NCBI GenBank assembly: GCA_900114885.1
Contig: FOUN01000009.1
Span: 109,857 to 173,856 of the forward strand
Length of the DNA: 64,000 nucleotides
Direction of reading: 5' to 3'
Origin: Psychrobacillus psychrodurans
GTDB taxonomy: Bacteria > Bacillota > Bacilli > Bacillales_A > Planococcaceae
A program made the translations under genes and the position numbers. The notes below the pieces were generated by a model. It searched no databases, was not told the DNA's origin, and saw nothing but the letters and a program-made list of their open reading frames with translations. Numbering within the stretch: position 1 is the first letter of the stretch; each line of letters begins with the position of its first letter. This document shows, piece after piece, positions 36,038 through 46,351 of this stretch.

Positions 36038-37159
36038 TCATTCTATTGTCCCAGTGCTTTTAAGATTTACATCCACTTTCAGATCAATTGGCAGCTCTGG
36101 ATAGGCTTCATTCCATTTTTTCATAGTATCCTTATTATTAATGTGCATAGTTCTATACTTTAACCCAAAACCGATTGGATCTAAATTTTCCTTTTGGACA
36201 GTCGTTAAAAATTCCAACACATGTTTTTTCACTTCATCTTCAGCTAGTTTATTATATTTTTCTAAATTATTTAATGATAAGTCTTTATCGGACTCAATAA
36301 TTTCACCAGTCATTTCGATTTTCATATTTATAGCAGTTGGCTTTTTATTCTCCGTAATTATTTTGTATTTCACCTTTGTTTTTCCAATATTCACTACAAT
36401 ATTATTTCCTTCAAACTCAATTTTATAACTATATCCTCCAAGATCATTTGCAAGAGTGTTGTATTCCCTCGTCAGCCTAGACGATAATTCAAAAGGAACT
36501 CTCCCTTCTTGAACGATTAATGATTTATTTACTATTAACTGAGAACCATCATCGTTTGTCTCAACAATTGGTAGAACAGGATCAATACCTAAACTACGGG
36601 TGTTTCGCCTAAATTCAAACATAAAGGCGGAGACAATATAAGGACTTTCCGTTCCAGTATTATCAAAAAACCTTGTTATCGATGTAGACACAGCTTCTTC
36701 CGCTTTTGGCTCAGCTCTTAAAACCTCTTCTGCGGATTCTTTAGCTACCCCTACCCATGCAATTAACTGCATATCACCTCTTCGAACAAAATAATCCATC
36801 ACATCTTTAATATTATTCTCGAGTAATGCTTCGTTTACCATAATGATTTTAGTATGCCCAAATTCTAACGTTTTGTCTGTATGAGTTTCTAGTATTCGTA
36901 CTGCTTCTTCAATGTTTTCTCCTTCATGTACGAGGTACTGATAGCTCGGTTTTTTTTCTTGTTTAATCGAAGCTACTGGAATGGATAATTTAAGTGTAAC
37001 TTTGTAATGACCTTCCTCTTTTTCAGAAGGATCAACACCAATTCCAATTATAAACAATCTATTATCAATATCTTTAAATCCGCAACCAGCCAATAGAACT
37101 ATACATTGGATGACAATAACATACAGAAAAACCACTTTTCTTCTGTCCAACAAGTACAT
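36038..37159 (-). CDS. Spore germination lipoprotein, Ger(x)C family
   Basis: This is a 373-residue C subunit of a spore germinant receptor. The lipobox LAGC ends the signal sequence at about residue 26, and DIDNRLFIIGIGVD is the conserved start of the mature domain. Three alpha/beta domains follow, ending with the Spore_GerAC domain (VKKHVLEFLTTVQKENLDPIGFG). It is anchored in the spore inner membrane. Its ATG overlaps the gerB stop (TAATG). It is the last gene of the A-B-C operon. Confidence 0.93.
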   Translation of the reverse strand: MYLLDRRKVVFLYVIVIQCIVLLAGCGFKDIDNRLFIIGIGVDPSEKEEGHYKVTLKLSIPVASIKQEKKPSYQYLVHEGENIEEAVRILETHTDKTLEFGHTKIIMVNEALLENNIKDVMDYFVRRGDMQLIAWVGVAKESAEEVLRAEPKAEEAVSTSITRFFDNTGTESPYIVSAFMFEFRRNTRSLGIDPVLPIVETNDDGSQLIVNKSLIVQEGRVPFELSSRLTREYNTLANDLGGYSYKIEFEGNNIVVNIGKTKVKYKIITENKKPTAINMKIEMTGEIIESDKDLSLNNLEKYNKLAEDEVKKHVLEFLTTVQKENLDPIGFGLKYRTMHINNKDTMKKWNEAYPELPIDLKVDVNLKSTGTIE

Positions 37160-38253
37160 TATATTTTTGCCCTCCTTTTTGCTACAAACAAAGAAAGGAA
37201 TAAAATAAAATAAAATAGTGGAAAAATATTATAGAAATAACTTGAGTATTTAAACAGTTCAAATTCATCAATTTTTGTAACCAAATAAATAGAGACTGCA
37301 CCGAAGAGAACAACAAAAAAGTAGGATGTCAGATTTTTATTTTTCCACTTCAATTTATTAAAATGAAAAATACTTTCAAATAACTTTAACGATACATGCC
37401 AATGAACTAATAAACTCAAGAAAGAAATCCCTAAAAAGATAATAATAAATATGAAAACCAAACGCTCAATAACCCCATACTTCATCCTTACGGAATCACT
37501 TGTAGATACCCATGGAAAGTTCATATGTTCAATTTGTTCAAAACCATTAAATCCAATGGGTATGAAGTAAGTTATAAATAATACAACTGCACCTACAGTA
37601 CTGATGATAGATATTTGCTTAAATCCAAATTTGAGCTTTTCTTTAAAGAAGCTATTAAAGATAACAATATTTACAACTCCAATAAAAATGTAGGATGCCG
37701 CTGAAAAAGACCTATAGCTTGGAGTAATATTAATATTCATCATAGCTACTTGGACAAAATTCCACTCTAAATTGCTATCAGTAATTATCTTTACGAATAA
37801 AAATATTAGGATCGGTAACAGTAAAACAAATACTGTTTCAAGCGTAAACAATACACTTTCAGATTTCATCAACATACCAAAAGAAACTATTATGACAAAC
37901 GCAAGAGTTGTTGTAATTAAAGGAGTTTCTAGTGAAACAAAAGTTGTAAATAAAAATACATAAGTAATAAGTGTAATAGTCCCAGCTAAAAACCATGAAA
38001 TCCCAAAATAAACTATTACAGGTATATAAAACCACTTTGAGGTGTGCTTTTTCAATATTTCAGGAAAACTTAGTCCACTGAATTTATTAAAAAATAAAAT
38101 TACAAAATAAGTAAATATTACACCTACAAAAAGCGCAGCAATCATAGAAAAAATTACTCCATTTTTACTTTCAATCACTAATATTCGAGGGACTGTTGCG
38201 ATTATATTTGCTACCATAGTTACAAAAATTAAATAATACATATAGCGGCTCAA
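37159..38253 (-). CDS. Spore germination permease, GerB family
   Basis: This 364-residue protein has ten predicted membrane helices of the APC-superfamily type used as germinant-binding B subunits. It has SFPEILKKHTSKWF near helix three and SLLVHWHVSLKLFESIF late. It starts at TTG 38253, 10 nt after GAGGTG; an ATG four codons later is an alternative. It lies between the A and C subunits. The germinant cannot be told from sequence. Confidence 0.92.
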   Translation of the reverse strand: MSRYMYYLIFVTMVANIIATVPRILVIESKNGVIFSMIAALFVGVIFTYFVILFFNKFSGLSFPEILKKHTSKWFYIPVIVYFGISWFLAGTITLITYVFLFTTFVSLETPLITTTLAFVIIVSFGMLMKSESVLFTLETVFVLLLPILIFLFVKIITDSNLEWNFVQVAMMNINITPSYRSFSAASYIFIGVVNIVIFNSFFKEKLKFGFKQISIISTVGAVVLFITYFIPIGFNGFEQIEHMNFPWVSTSDSVRMKYGVIERLVFIFIIIFLGISFLSLLVHWHVSLKLFESIFHFNKLKWKNKNLTSYFFVVLFGAVSIYLVTKIDEFELFKYSSYFYNIFPLFYFILFLSLFVAKRRAKI

Positions 38254-38260
38254 TGGAAAT

Positions 38261-39622
38261 TTACACCTCTTTTTCCCTCTTCGTACTTTTCCAATTTATC
38301 TTTAAAAATGGTTCACCAAAGCTTTCTTTGTTTGTTAAGAACATTATGATTCCTAAAAATCCAAGCATTAAACCAACCGTGCCGAATAGGGTCGTGAATG
38401 CTAGTAATACATATCTACATATTCTTATGGCAAAGCTCATTTCGCTTATTGGAATAACAAAACTAGTGATTGCTACAGCTGATACAATGATGATCATTAT
38501 ATTGGAAGTAAGTGCAGCCTCAGTGGCTGCTGTACCTAATATTAATCCCCCAACGGTTGTAGCTGTCGCACTTATAGCTTTTGGTAATCGGATACTCGCC
38601 TCTATTAAAAACTCCATAAAAAGCAGCATGAAAAGCACTTCTATAAATGATGGATACGGTACTCCCAGCCTGCTCCCAGCTACTGATAGTGCAAGTTCCA
38701 CACGAAAAATATCAGGTGTATAAGAAGTGACTGCTACATACATAGCTGGGAGTAGTATACAAGTTAATATCCCAACATATCGTAAGATTAAAGTAAAAAT
38801 AGAAATCCAAAATGAATGATAGTTATCCTCCATAGAGACCATAAAATCATAGAAAACAACTGGTGCTACTATTGCTTGGGGACTACCGTCCATCAAAATC
38901 ACTACTTTTCCATTTGCCAAATTATAAGTAATTCGATCTGGTCGTTCCGTTAAAAGTAATACTGGAAATAGAGAAAATTTCGTGCTATTTAAAAATAGTT
39001 GTAAGTCTCCTGAAGATTCTATAAGAGGATTGTTCATTTCTTTGATTTTTTTTTGTATTTTATCTAATACAGATTGTTTAACAATTTTCTTATCATAAAT
39101 AAGCGCTATTGATTGGTGCGATTTATCTTTTAATTGAACCGTTTCAATTGTAAGTGAAGGTTCAAGATAACGATGTCTAATCATATTTAAATTGGTTTCA
39201 ATAGCTTCACTTAGTGCAAGCTGGGGGCCATATATAGTGGGCTCCATTAAAGCGGGTTGAGGTGTACTTGCCGTAATCATTTTTATATCTACTAGAAAAA
39301 ATTGTTCTTGTATCGCTATTAATACATGCCCTTTCGTCAACTGTATTAAAAGTTCATCCCCCGTTTTCATCTTTGCAATATCTGGGAGGGACTGTATATA
39401 AGAAGAGAAAAATTCTGTAGATTTGAGCTCAAAAAAGGGTTTTATAATTATATTTTGTAATTTTAATCCATCTACAACTGTCTTTAAGTAGAGCACAAAA
39501 GCATAATTATCACCAAGCTGCAAAGGTATTGTCAAAATATCCTCAGAATTATTCATTTTTTCAACTACTTCTTTCATCAGCTTAGGAGTACTCGGCTTCT
39601 CGTTCGCACACAATGTATACAC
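38261..39622 (-). CDS. Spore germination protein, GerA family
   Basis: This is a 453-residue A subunit of a germinant receptor. A cytosolic N-terminal domain contains TEFFSSYIQSLPDIAKMKTGDEL-like text and ERPDRITYNLANGKVVILMDGSPQAI. The C-terminal half has about five membrane helices with SRLGVPYPSFIEVLFMLL. It is somewhat shorter than GerAA (480) because the N-terminus is reduced. Starts GTG 39622 or TTG 39613 both fit the GGGGTG ribosome site. It is first in the operon and is expected to be expressed in the forespore; I could not define a SigG promoter with confidence. Confidence 0.92.
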   Translation of the reverse strand: MYTLCANEKPSTPKLMKEVVEKMNNSEDILTIPLQLGDNYAFVLYLKTVVDGLKLQNIIIKPFFELKSTEFFSSYIQSLPDIAKMKTGDELLIQLTKGHVLIAIQEQFFLVDIKMITASTPQPALMEPTIYGPQLALSEAIETNLNMIRHRYLEPSLTIETVQLKDKSHQSIALIYDKKIVKQSVLDKIQKKIKEMNNPLIESSGDLQLFLNSTKFSLFPVLLLTERPDRITYNLANGKVVILMDGSPQAIVAPVVFYDFMVSMEDNYHSFWISIFTLILRYVGILTCILLPAMYVAVTSYTPDIFRVELALSVAGSRLGVPYPSFIEVLFMLLFMEFLIEASIRLPKAISATATTVGGLILGTAATEAALTSNIMIIIVSAVAITSFVIPISEMSFAIRICRYVLLAFTTLFGTVGLMLGFLGIIMFLTNKESFGEPFLKINWKSTKREKEV

Positions 39623-39688
39623 CCCATTTTAGGAAAAAATTGAATATACATAGGGTAACCGAATGTACTAGTTTTTATCCTTCAGATC

Positions 39689-39721
39689 AAAAAACCATTT
39701 CAAAAATGAAATGGTTTTTTA
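39689..39721. terminator. Bidirectional terminator
   Basis: AAAAAACCATTTCA / TGAAATGGTTTTTT stem. It ends the ubiB-like transcript before the ger operon. Confidence 0.85.
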
Positions 39722-39911
39722 ACGTTGAAAAATAAGACACCGTTGCTTATGGGCTATAATGCATGGACTATAAACTATATCGGAGAAATTATGGGCTTTT
39801 CTCACGTTGTTAATACCCAAATGCTTAGTTATGAACTATTTATCAGCGATAATAGGCTCAATTGTAAAATTTAAGGGCTTTCTGCTATTTAGCAATTTTA
39901 TCAGCAAAAAC

Positions 39912-41912
39912 TTACCTATCACTTTTCATCAGTCGTATAGCCTGTATAGATAATCTAACTAGTAACACAGCACATAAAAACAAACCAACATACGCTGCAG
40001 TGTTTAAATATATTGCAAATTCTGCCTCTATAAACTGCCCTATTGCTAATAATGCAACCGATATTATTCCAAATGTAATGCCTACCATTAATAGAATGAA
40101 GCGAGAAAATAATTGTGTGATAAACATAGAATTACTTTTATCAGAAAAAATATCATGGTGTAATGTTATCTTCCCACTTTCCACACGTTGAATAAGATGA
40201 TCTACTCGTCTTGGAATTTTACGAAGCGTAGGTAACAGCAAAGCAAATTCTTCTTCTAAACGTTCAAAGGTCTGCTTTGGTTTTTTAAATGGTTTTTTCC
40301 ATAACGATGCCATATATTCTGTAGAATACTCTTTTGCCTCATTAAAAATATCAAAATCACTTTTTACCATGTGTAATGTGCCGTCGAGTGTAACTAAAGC
40401 TCTTAGCGCAATACCTACGGATGGATAGAAAGATAAGCCGAATTTCTTAACGACTTCAAAAAATGCTTGAATCAATTCCTCCGTTGGAATATGAGAAATA
40501 TAAGAAATTCTTAACAATAATTGAGCCATAGCATGTTCTAATTTCTCCCGCTCAATATGATCTACATCCTCTACCAATAGAGATAGTGCATCGTATAAAA
40601 TATCCGAATCATTCTGTTGAATACCCAATAAAAACAACTTCATTCCCTCTTGCTGGGGCTGTGCTAAGCGACCAACTGCTCCAAAGTCTAAGAAAATCGG
40701 GGTTCCGTCGACATCATCTATAAAGATATTACCTGGATGTGGGTCCGCATGGAATATTCCAGAATACAGCAGCTGATCAAAAAATGAATATAGGACAGTA
40801 CGGGCAAACTGTTCTCTGTCCACTCCGAGTGACCTGAAAAGTGTATCCCCATATGCCACACTTTGGCCATGAACATACTCAAATATAATCAAATGATCAT
40901 TACTTATTTCCGTATAAATATGTGGTATTTTCACTGTATACGAACTATCTTTCAAGGCTGTTGTTACTTGTAAGGCATTTCGCATTTCAATCTCAAAATC
41001 AACTTCTTCTCTTAGATTCTCCGCGAATCCTAGCGCAAGTTCACGAAAACCAAGCTTCTCAGCCCATGAAGATTTATCCGAGAACCATGTAGCGAAATCT
41101 ACTAATATATTTAAATCATCTCGCATCATATCTTTAATATCAGGACGCAAAATTTTCACTACTACTTCTTTATTATTTGAACGAAGTATTGCTTTATGTA
41201 CTTGACCTATAGATGCAGAAGCAATAGGTGTTAAATCGAATTCAACAAACATATCCTCCATTTTATAAGGCAAAAAGGACACTAAAATAGAACTCACTTG
41301 TTCGTTCGTTAAAGGCTTAACATGCTGTTGTAATGATTCTAATTCTTTTACGAATGCAGCTGGCAATATATCCCCTCTTGTAGAAAGAACTTGACCAAAC
41401 TTCACAAAAACACCACCAGATTGCTCCAATGTATCTTTTAATGCTTTTGCTAGTTCTCGCTCACTTTCCTTGAACTTCGAATATTTAATCGTCCGGGATA
41501 TACCATTTTTCATAGCAATTTGGACAACCTGTCTCAGTCTTCTCTGACTACGCCAATTATTTCTTAAGCGAATTAATAATGATTTATTCCCAGATACTCT
41601 TTGCCCCTTTTCACCAATCGCCATTGGATCAAATAATTCAAAGAAAAGATACAGCAACATTGAAATTAACAACATACTTCCTATCCATATAATTGTGCTT
41701 ACATCCATATACGTATATACAAAACTTTCTGATAAGAAATCTGTTCCACGTAAATAGGCATACCAATAGACAAAGGAAGTAAAAAACACACTAATTACAA
41801 CCGCCATAATACGTTTTACAAGGTTGATCTGCGAGCCCATTAATCGTCCACTCACGAAAAAGATGAAGAATGAGATAACTAAAATTTGAACTAATATCTT
41901 CAAATAAATCAT
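39912..41912 (-). CDS. AarF/UbiB (ABC1) family atypical kinase
   Basis: This 666-residue membrane-anchored ATPase/kinase is longer than typical bacterial UbiB (about 550) because it has three N-terminal membrane helices. The family motifs are KFGQVLSTRGDILP (KxGQ), ASASIGQVHKA (alanine-rich loop), HADPHPGNIF and FLDFGAVGRL. Two more helices end the chain. UbiB proteins support quinone synthesis in other bacteria; the role here is inferred. It starts at ATG 41912 behind GGGGAG; the GTG at 41930 is part of the ribosome site region. It is monocistronic. Confidence 0.88.
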   Translation of the reverse strand: MIYLKILVQILVISFFIFFVSGRLMGSQINLVKRIMAVVISVFFTSFVYWYAYLRGTDFLSESFVYTYMDVSTIIWIGSMLLISMLLYLFFELFDPMAIGEKGQRVSGNKSLLIRLRNNWRSQRRLRQVVQIAMKNGISRTIKYSKFKESERELAKALKDTLEQSGGVFVKFGQVLSTRGDILPAAFVKELESLQQHVKPLTNEQVSSILVSFLPYKMEDMFVEFDLTPIASASIGQVHKAILRSNNKEVVVKILRPDIKDMMRDDLNILVDFATWFSDKSSWAEKLGFRELALGFAENLREEVDFEIEMRNALQVTTALKDSSYTVKIPHIYTEISNDHLIIFEYVHGQSVAYGDTLFRSLGVDREQFARTVLYSFFDQLLYSGIFHADPHPGNIFIDDVDGTPIFLDFGAVGRLAQPQQEGMKLFLLGIQQNDSDILYDALSLLVEDVDHIEREKLEHAMAQLLLRISYISHIPTEELIQAFFEVVKKFGLSFYPSVGIALRALVTLDGTLHMVKSDFDIFNEAKEYSTEYMASLWKKPFKKPKQTFERLEEEFALLLPTLRKIPRRVDHLIQRVESGKITLHHDIFSDKSNSMFITQLFSRFILLMVGITFGIISVALLAIGQFIEAEFAIYLNTAAYVGLFLCAVLLVRLSIQAIRLMKSDR

Positions 41913-42067
41913 ATAGCACTCCCCTTTCACACTAAGACTATTCCCTTTCTTTCATTTTATTAATCTTCAGTTTCTTACACAAATAAAAACATCTACTATA
42001 TTTAATGTATAAAGGTGATTGCGATTCAAATACTAGGTATCAATAAAGAATGAAATGAGGATGAGGA

Positions 42068-42925
42068 ATGTATTATTATAAGGAAGAATTGATAAATCAA
42101 ATAGTCCCAGACCAGCCAGACCCTGCTGCTGCAAAGGTATTACAAGAAATATTGGGCGGCCATTTTGGTGAGATGCGTACAATGATGCAGTATTTTTTTC
42201 AAAGCTCTAACTTTAGAGGAAAGGAAACACAATATAGAGATTTACTTAGAGGAGTGTTTCTAGAGGAAATTGCTCATGTAGAATTAGTACAAAATACGAT
42301 TAATCAGTTATTAAATGGGGCAGGTGAATCCGCAGTGCCTGGAAATGCTGGTATAGATGGGGCTCCTCTCGATGAAGCAATAAAACATGCAAACCCTCAC
42401 CATTTCATTATTGGTGCGCAAGCTTCCTTACCTGCCGATGCGGTAGGAAATCCCTGGAATGGTTCATGGGTTTATAGTCACGGAAATTTAATAGGAGATT
42501 TACTTGACAACCTTGTTCTTGAGTCAACAGGAGTCCTCCAAAAAACTAGAATTTATGAAATGAGTTCCAACAAAACATTCAGAGAAACGCTTGCATTCCT
42601 TATCGTAAGAGATAACTCCCACCAAAACGCGTTTGCTAAGGCATTAGAAACACTTGGTGTACAGTGGGGAAAACTGTTCCCTGTACCAAATTACGATATT
42701 AACAAATACCCCGAATGTAAGAAGTATATAGATATGGGTTATCATAACTCCACATTCAACTTTCGATTGGATCCTACTAGAATTGCTGAAATCATTCATG
42801 GTACTAGCCCTAGTCGTAATCATGGTGACCTAACTGTTACGGATCCACCCGCTGGTTTTCCAGTTCCCTTGATGCCAGAAATGCCAAATGAACACAGTCC
42901 TGGCCTAAGTGATATGCAATTCTAA
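42068..42925 (+). CDS. Manganese catalase
   Basis: This 285-residue non-heme catalase decomposes hydrogen peroxide at a dimanganese centre. Ligands include E35 (GEMRTMMQY), E66 or E67 with H70 (FLEEIAHVE), and the second set in DNLVLESTGV and VRDNSHQNAF. The C-terminal tail is proline-rich (PPAGFPVPLMPEMP). Spore-coat relatives such as CotJC are shorter, so this is the YdbD/YjqC-like class. It starts at ATG 42068 after GAGGATGAGGA. A terminator follows. Confidence 0.92.
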   Translation: MYYYKEELINQIVPDQPDPAAAKVLQEILGGHFGEMRTMMQYFFQSSNFRGKETQYRDLLRGVFLEEIAHVELVQNTINQLLNGAGESAVPGNAGIDGAPLDEAIKHANPHHFIIGAQASLPADAVGNPWNGSWVYSHGNLIGDLLDNLVLESTGVLQKTRIYEMSSNKTFRETLAFLIVRDNSHQNAFAKALETLGVQWGKLFPVPNYDINKYPECKKYIDMGYHNSTFNFRLDPTRIAEIIHGTSPSRNHGDLTVTDPPAGFPVPLMPEMPNEHSPGLSDMQF

Positions 42926-42941
42926 TGATCAAATAGAAACA

Positions 42942-42977
42942 AAAAAACTCAAGTAGTTATTACTTGAGTTTTTTTCG
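42942..42977. terminator. Terminator of the catalase gene
   Basis: AAAAAACTCAAGTA / TACTTGAGTTTTTTT stem. Confidence 0.9.
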
Positions 42978-43006
42978 GAGACACGACTAGATGAGCGAAT
43001 TCTCCC

Positions 43007-43252
43007 CTACTCCTCTTGTATAAACTTTACCACATCATATTGACAATTTTGGCAAACCATTAAATGTGGACAAATCTTATCTTTTGCTGTGTTCGGATAG
43101 CCATCTCCCATTTTCACGGTCTCTTCATCATTATAATGACCGTATGGATCCAAAAAATCAGATATTTTTCCTGAGTCCTCCAACTGAGTTTTACATTTGG
43201 GACAATTTATGTTGAGTACTTTTAATGAATTACATAAAGGACATATGGCCAT
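43007..43252 (-). CDS. Small zinc-ribbon-like protein
   Basis: This 81-residue protein has three CxxC pairs: CPLC (N-terminus), CPKC, and CQNC near the end, with an extra CPHLM cysteine and histidine. Two zinc ribbons are likely. The middle section is acidic (DFLDPYGHYNDEE). It starts at ATG 43252 behind GGAGAG. Similar short proteins occur in Bacillales without known function. Confidence 0.7.
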   Translation of the reverse strand: MAICPLCNSLKVLNINCPKCKTQLEDSGKISDFLDPYGHYNDEETVKMGDGYPNTAKDKICPHLMVCQNCQYDVVKFIQEE

Positions 43253-43436
43253 AAGTAGTATCTCTCCTTTTACATTCCTGCTTAGTATCCAATTGTATAT
43301 AAATATTATGCAACAAAATTTTTCTGGATCTAATTAGAGTGAAAATAAATGAGAGAAGAGTAAACTTATAAGGTTTATATCCTCTGACAGGGAATTCCGT
43401 TATGTAATTGTCAATTTTTCATAGACCAACCTGCTT

Positions 43437-43739
43437 TTACCCTAATAACAATTTCAAAACTGGTGGTATTAATAGTAAAACAATGGAACTTGTAATAAGT
43501 ATTTGCGAGACTTTTCTCGGAAGTTTTTCTATCCCTTTCCCCTTGTACCAACCACTGAATTGCAACTTATTTCTATATAGAACAAAAAACAAAATAAAAA
43601 TAGCAATAAATCCAATCGAACCTAACTTTTCTGGATGAATGCCCATTTCTAAGTATACGTTTTCCAATATATAACCTAAAGCACTTCCAACAATAGCAAA
43701 CATAATAATAATTCGGATTAACTCCAATAACACTCTCAT
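43437..43739 (-). CDS. Small membrane protein, unknown
   Basis: This is a 100-residue protein with three hydrophobic helices: FAIVGSALGYILENVYL, IGFIAIFILFFVLY and ILITSSIVLLLIPPVLKLLL. The loop between the second and third is basic (NKLQFSGWYKGKGIEKLPRK). It starts at ATG 43739 after TAGGAGATT. Family and role not recognised. Confidence 0.6.
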   Translation of the reverse strand: MRVLLELIRIIIMFAIVGSALGYILENVYLEMGIHPEKLGSIGFIAIFILFFVLYRNKLQFSGWYKGKGIEKLPRKVSQILITSSIVLLLIPPVLKLLLG

Positions 43740-43839
43740 GTAAATCTCCTATCTTGTCATCGATACAAATTCTATTAGCTTAATAGCCTAGATGCCCTTT
43801 TAGAACATGTAAAACAGTGGTTTATTTTAGTCAGTACTT

Positions 43840-44063
43840 TCAATGAAATATATTGTTAATATTATCCCATCCATATATGAGTTCATTTAATTTCTCACCC
43901 GCAATCTCTACCTCAACTTTTCCAATTTGTTTGCCGCCCATAGCCTCATAAAACAGCCTTGAGCTATTATCCTCTAATGTTTTTATAAGTAGTCCTTCCA
44001 GCTTTCCATCTGCACTAAAGCTATCTCAGTTGCGTCAGAAACCTTTGCTTCTCTCATTATCAT
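43840..44063 (-). pseudogene. GNAT acetyltransferase remnant
   Basis: The N-terminal fragment reads MIMREAKVSDATEIALVQ with a GGAGT ribosome site, then the frame breaks. The C-terminal fragment reads SSRLFYEAMGGKQIG and ELIYGWDNINNIF before a TGA. The central acetyl-CoA-binding part is missing and the two ends are in different frames, so this is an internally deleted acetyltransferase gene. Confidence 0.8.
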
Positions 44064-44203
44064 TCCGACCACTCCCTTTTATACAAGGTCTATTATATGA
44101 AAGTATTTACCCTACTTATTGATTTTACTTTAAGTGAAGATTATTTTGGTATTTAAATCGAGTACAAGCGTTAAAAAGCATACAATAATATAGATTTCTG
44201 CTT

Positions 44204-44246
44204 AAAAGTAGATGGAGTGGAATAATATTCTCCATCTACTTTTTTA
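44204..44246. terminator. Hairpin with T-run
   Basis: AAAAGTAGATGGAG / CTCCATCTACTTTT followed by TT. It lies upstream of the lipoprotein gene; the transcript it ends is not clear. Confidence 0.7.
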
Positions 44247-44342
44247 GTTGTTAAACAGATTCTAAAAGTTTATGTTTTTGAAAAAGAGGTACATAGAAAC
44301 TAAGTCTATAAAATAATTTACGATAAACTGGAGGCAAATAAG

Positions 44343-44567
44343 ATGAAAAGAAAAATGATTGCATTACCTTTAGCAATATCTTCATTACTTATTCTCGGAG
44401 CATGTGGTGATGACGATGCAGATGTGGATGATATTGAAGTAAATGATCCATTGTTAGAAGATGATGGAGAAAATGACGCAGGAATTGAAAATGAAGCGAA
44501 TGATGAAGAAGAAAAAATACAGGATGATGATACCACAGACGATTCGTCTGATAATTCAAACGAGTAA
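44343..44567 (+). CDS. Small acidic lipoprotein
   Basis: This 74-residue protein has a type II signal peptide ending in the lipobox LGAC (Cys at residue 21). The mature part is almost entirely Asp, Glu, Asn and Ser, predicted disordered and strongly negative. It starts at ATG 44343 behind GGAGG. It would be attached to the outer face of the membrane. Cation binding or wall spacing are possibilities only. Confidence 0.75.
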   Translation: MKRKMIALPLAISSLLILGACGDDDADVDDIEVNDPLLEDDGENDAGIENEANDEEEKIQDDDTTDDSSDNSNE

Positions 44568-44572
44568 ATAAA

Positions 44573-44611
44573 GAAGCACTTTTCACTCCGAATTAGTGAA
44601 AAGTGCTTTTA
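44573..44611. terminator. Terminator between the lipoprotein gene and arsC
   Basis: A perfect 13-bp stem AGCACTTTTCACT / AGTGAAAAGTGCT with a 7-nt loop and T-run; usable by both convergent transcripts. Confidence 0.9.
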
Positions 44612-44620
44612 ATATTAGCC

Positions 44621-45043
44621 CTATTTATTACTTTCTAATGCAAATTGTCGAATTTTAATTCCGATTTCATCACGAATTCGTTGGAATACACTCCACTTTT
44701 CCTCTGCAGTTCCAGTAGCTTTCGCTGGGTCTTCGAAGCCCCAATGTTCTCTTTTAACATTTGGTGGTGTTATTGGGCATTTGTCTGCTGCGTCGCCACA
44801 AAGCGTTACGACTAAATCTGCATGGTTTAGAATTTCTAAGTCAATAATATCAGAAGTTTGTCCAGAAATATCAATTTCTACCTCATTCATAGCCTTTACG
44901 GCATTCGGATTAAGTCCATGCGCCTCAATCCCAGCACTAAATACATCCCATTTATCACCTAAATATTTCTTTGCCCATCCCTCAGCTATTTGGCTACGGC
45001 AGGAATTGCCTGTGCATAGAAAGTAAATCGTTTGTTTTGTCAT
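44621..45043 (-). CDS. arsC: Arsenate reductase, thioredoxin-dependent
   Basis: This is a 140-residue LMW-phosphatase-fold reductase converting arsenate to arsenite. The P-loop CTGNSCRS contains C10 and C15, and the relay cysteines are C82 and C89 in [10 protein letters not shown], exactly the pI258/B. subtilis ArsC pattern that depends on thioredoxin. It starts at ATG 45043 behind AAAGGAG. It is last in the ars operon and follows arsB by 11 nt. Confidence 0.95.
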   Translation of the reverse strand: MTKQTIYFLCTGNSCRSQIAEGWAKKYLGDKWDVFSAGIEAHGLNPNAVKAMNEVEIDISGQTSDIIDLEILNHADLVVTLCGDAADKCPITPPNVKREHWGFEDPAKATGTAEEKWSVFQRIRDEIGIKIRQFALESNK

Positions 45044-45054
45044 AAAAATCTCCT

Positions 45055-46350
45055 TTAAAAAATTAATAACGTTAAGTAAAGTCCAAACAAAGTGATGAAC
45101 AAAATAGGTACAGTTAAAATTATGCCTGTTTTAAAATATACGCCCCAGGATACTTTCACCCCTTTTTGAGATAGGACATGTAGCCATACTAATGTCGCAA
45201 GTGAACCAATTGGAGTAATTTTTGGGCCAAGATCGGAACCAATTACATTTGCATATATAAGTGCTTCTCGTATTACTCCCGAAGTATTCGTTTCAGCAAT
45301 CGCAAGTGCATCAATCATAACTGTAGGCATATTATTCATAATTGATGATAGAAATGCTGCAATGAATCCCATAGACATGGTTGCCACAAATAAACCTTGT
45401 TCTGACACAAACTGAATTACACCTGCTAACGAATGTGTAAGCCATGCATTCCCTAATCCATATACAACGACATACATACCAACCGAGAAAAACACTATAT
45501 TCCATGGTGCATTTTTTATAACACTAGTAGTATTCACTACATGACTCTTTTTTGCCATTAATATAAAAAATATGGCAACAACTCCTGCTACAATTGAAAC
45601 AGGCAGATTTATGAATTCACTAGTAAAATAACCAACTAGTAGTATTAATAATACGTACCAGGAAAGATGGAACATTTTTAAATCTTTAATAGCTTCTTTC
45701 GGTTCTTTTAATCTGGATAAATCATATGTTTTTGGAATGCTTTTTCTGAAATATATAAATAACACACTAATCGTTGCAATTAACGAGAATAAGTTCGGAA
45801 TAATCATTCTTGAAGCATATTCCACAAAACTAATTTGGAAAAAGTCTGCCGAAACGATATTAACTAAATTACTAACTACAAATGGTAGCGAAGTCGTATC
45901 TGCAATGAATCCGCTTGCCATAATAAATGGAAAGATCATTGCTTCTTTAAAATTCAAATGACGTACCATTGCCAATACAATAGGGGTCAATATTAATGCT
46001 GCTCCATCATTTGCAAAAAACGCTGCGACTATTGCCCCTAATATACTTACATAAATGAACATCTTGACTCCATTACTTTTCGCTGCTTTTGCCATATGGA
46101 GTGCCGCCCATTCAAACAATCCAATTTCATCTAATATCAATGAAATAAGTATAATTGCAACAAAAGACAACGTTGCATTCCATGTTATTCCTATTACTTC
46201 CTGAACATCCTGAATACCAACTACTCCCACTAACAAAGCGACTAAAGCTCCGCCACATGCTGTCCAGCCTATTGATAAATTCTTCGGCTGCCAAATAACA
46301 AATGCAAGTGTAATTAGAAATATCAGTGATGCTAATATTGCATCTGTCAA
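45055..46350 (-). CDS. arsB: Arsenite efflux permease ArsB
   Basis: This 431-residue membrane protein has about eleven helices and belongs to the ArsB/NhaD ion-transporter group. Diagnostic parts are [35 protein letters not shown] and [20 protein letters not shown]. It expels arsenite and antimonite. It starts at TTG 46350 behind GGGAGAG, one base after the stop of the preceding 74-residue gene. Position beside arsC confirms the call. Confidence 0.94.
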   Translation of the reverse strand: MTDAILASLIFLITLAFVIWQPKNLSIGWTACGGALVALLVGVVGIQDVQEVIGITWNATLSFVAIILISLILDEIGLFEWAALHMAKAAKSNGVKMFIYVSILGAIVAAFFANDGAALILTPIVLAMVRHLNFKEAMIFPFIMASGFIADTTSLPFVVSNLVNIVSADFFQISFVEYASRMIIPNLFSLIATISVLFIYFRKSIPKTYDLSRLKEPKEAIKDLKMFHLSWYVLLILLVGYFTSEFINLPVSIVAGVVAIFFILMAKKSHVVNTTSVIKNAPWNIVFFSVGMYVVVYGLGNAWLTHSLAGVIQFVSEQGLFVATMSMGFIAAFLSSIMNNMPTVMIDALAIAETNTSGVIREALIYANVIGSDLGPKITPIGSLATLVWLHVLSQKGVKVSWGVYFKTGIILTVPILFITLFGLYLTLLIF

Positions 46351-46351
46351 T

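Noticed and set aside
38253..38723. 156-codon plus-strand frame antisense to gerA
   Set aside because: Entirely inside the well-supported germination gene; its hydrophobic text mirrors the membrane helices.
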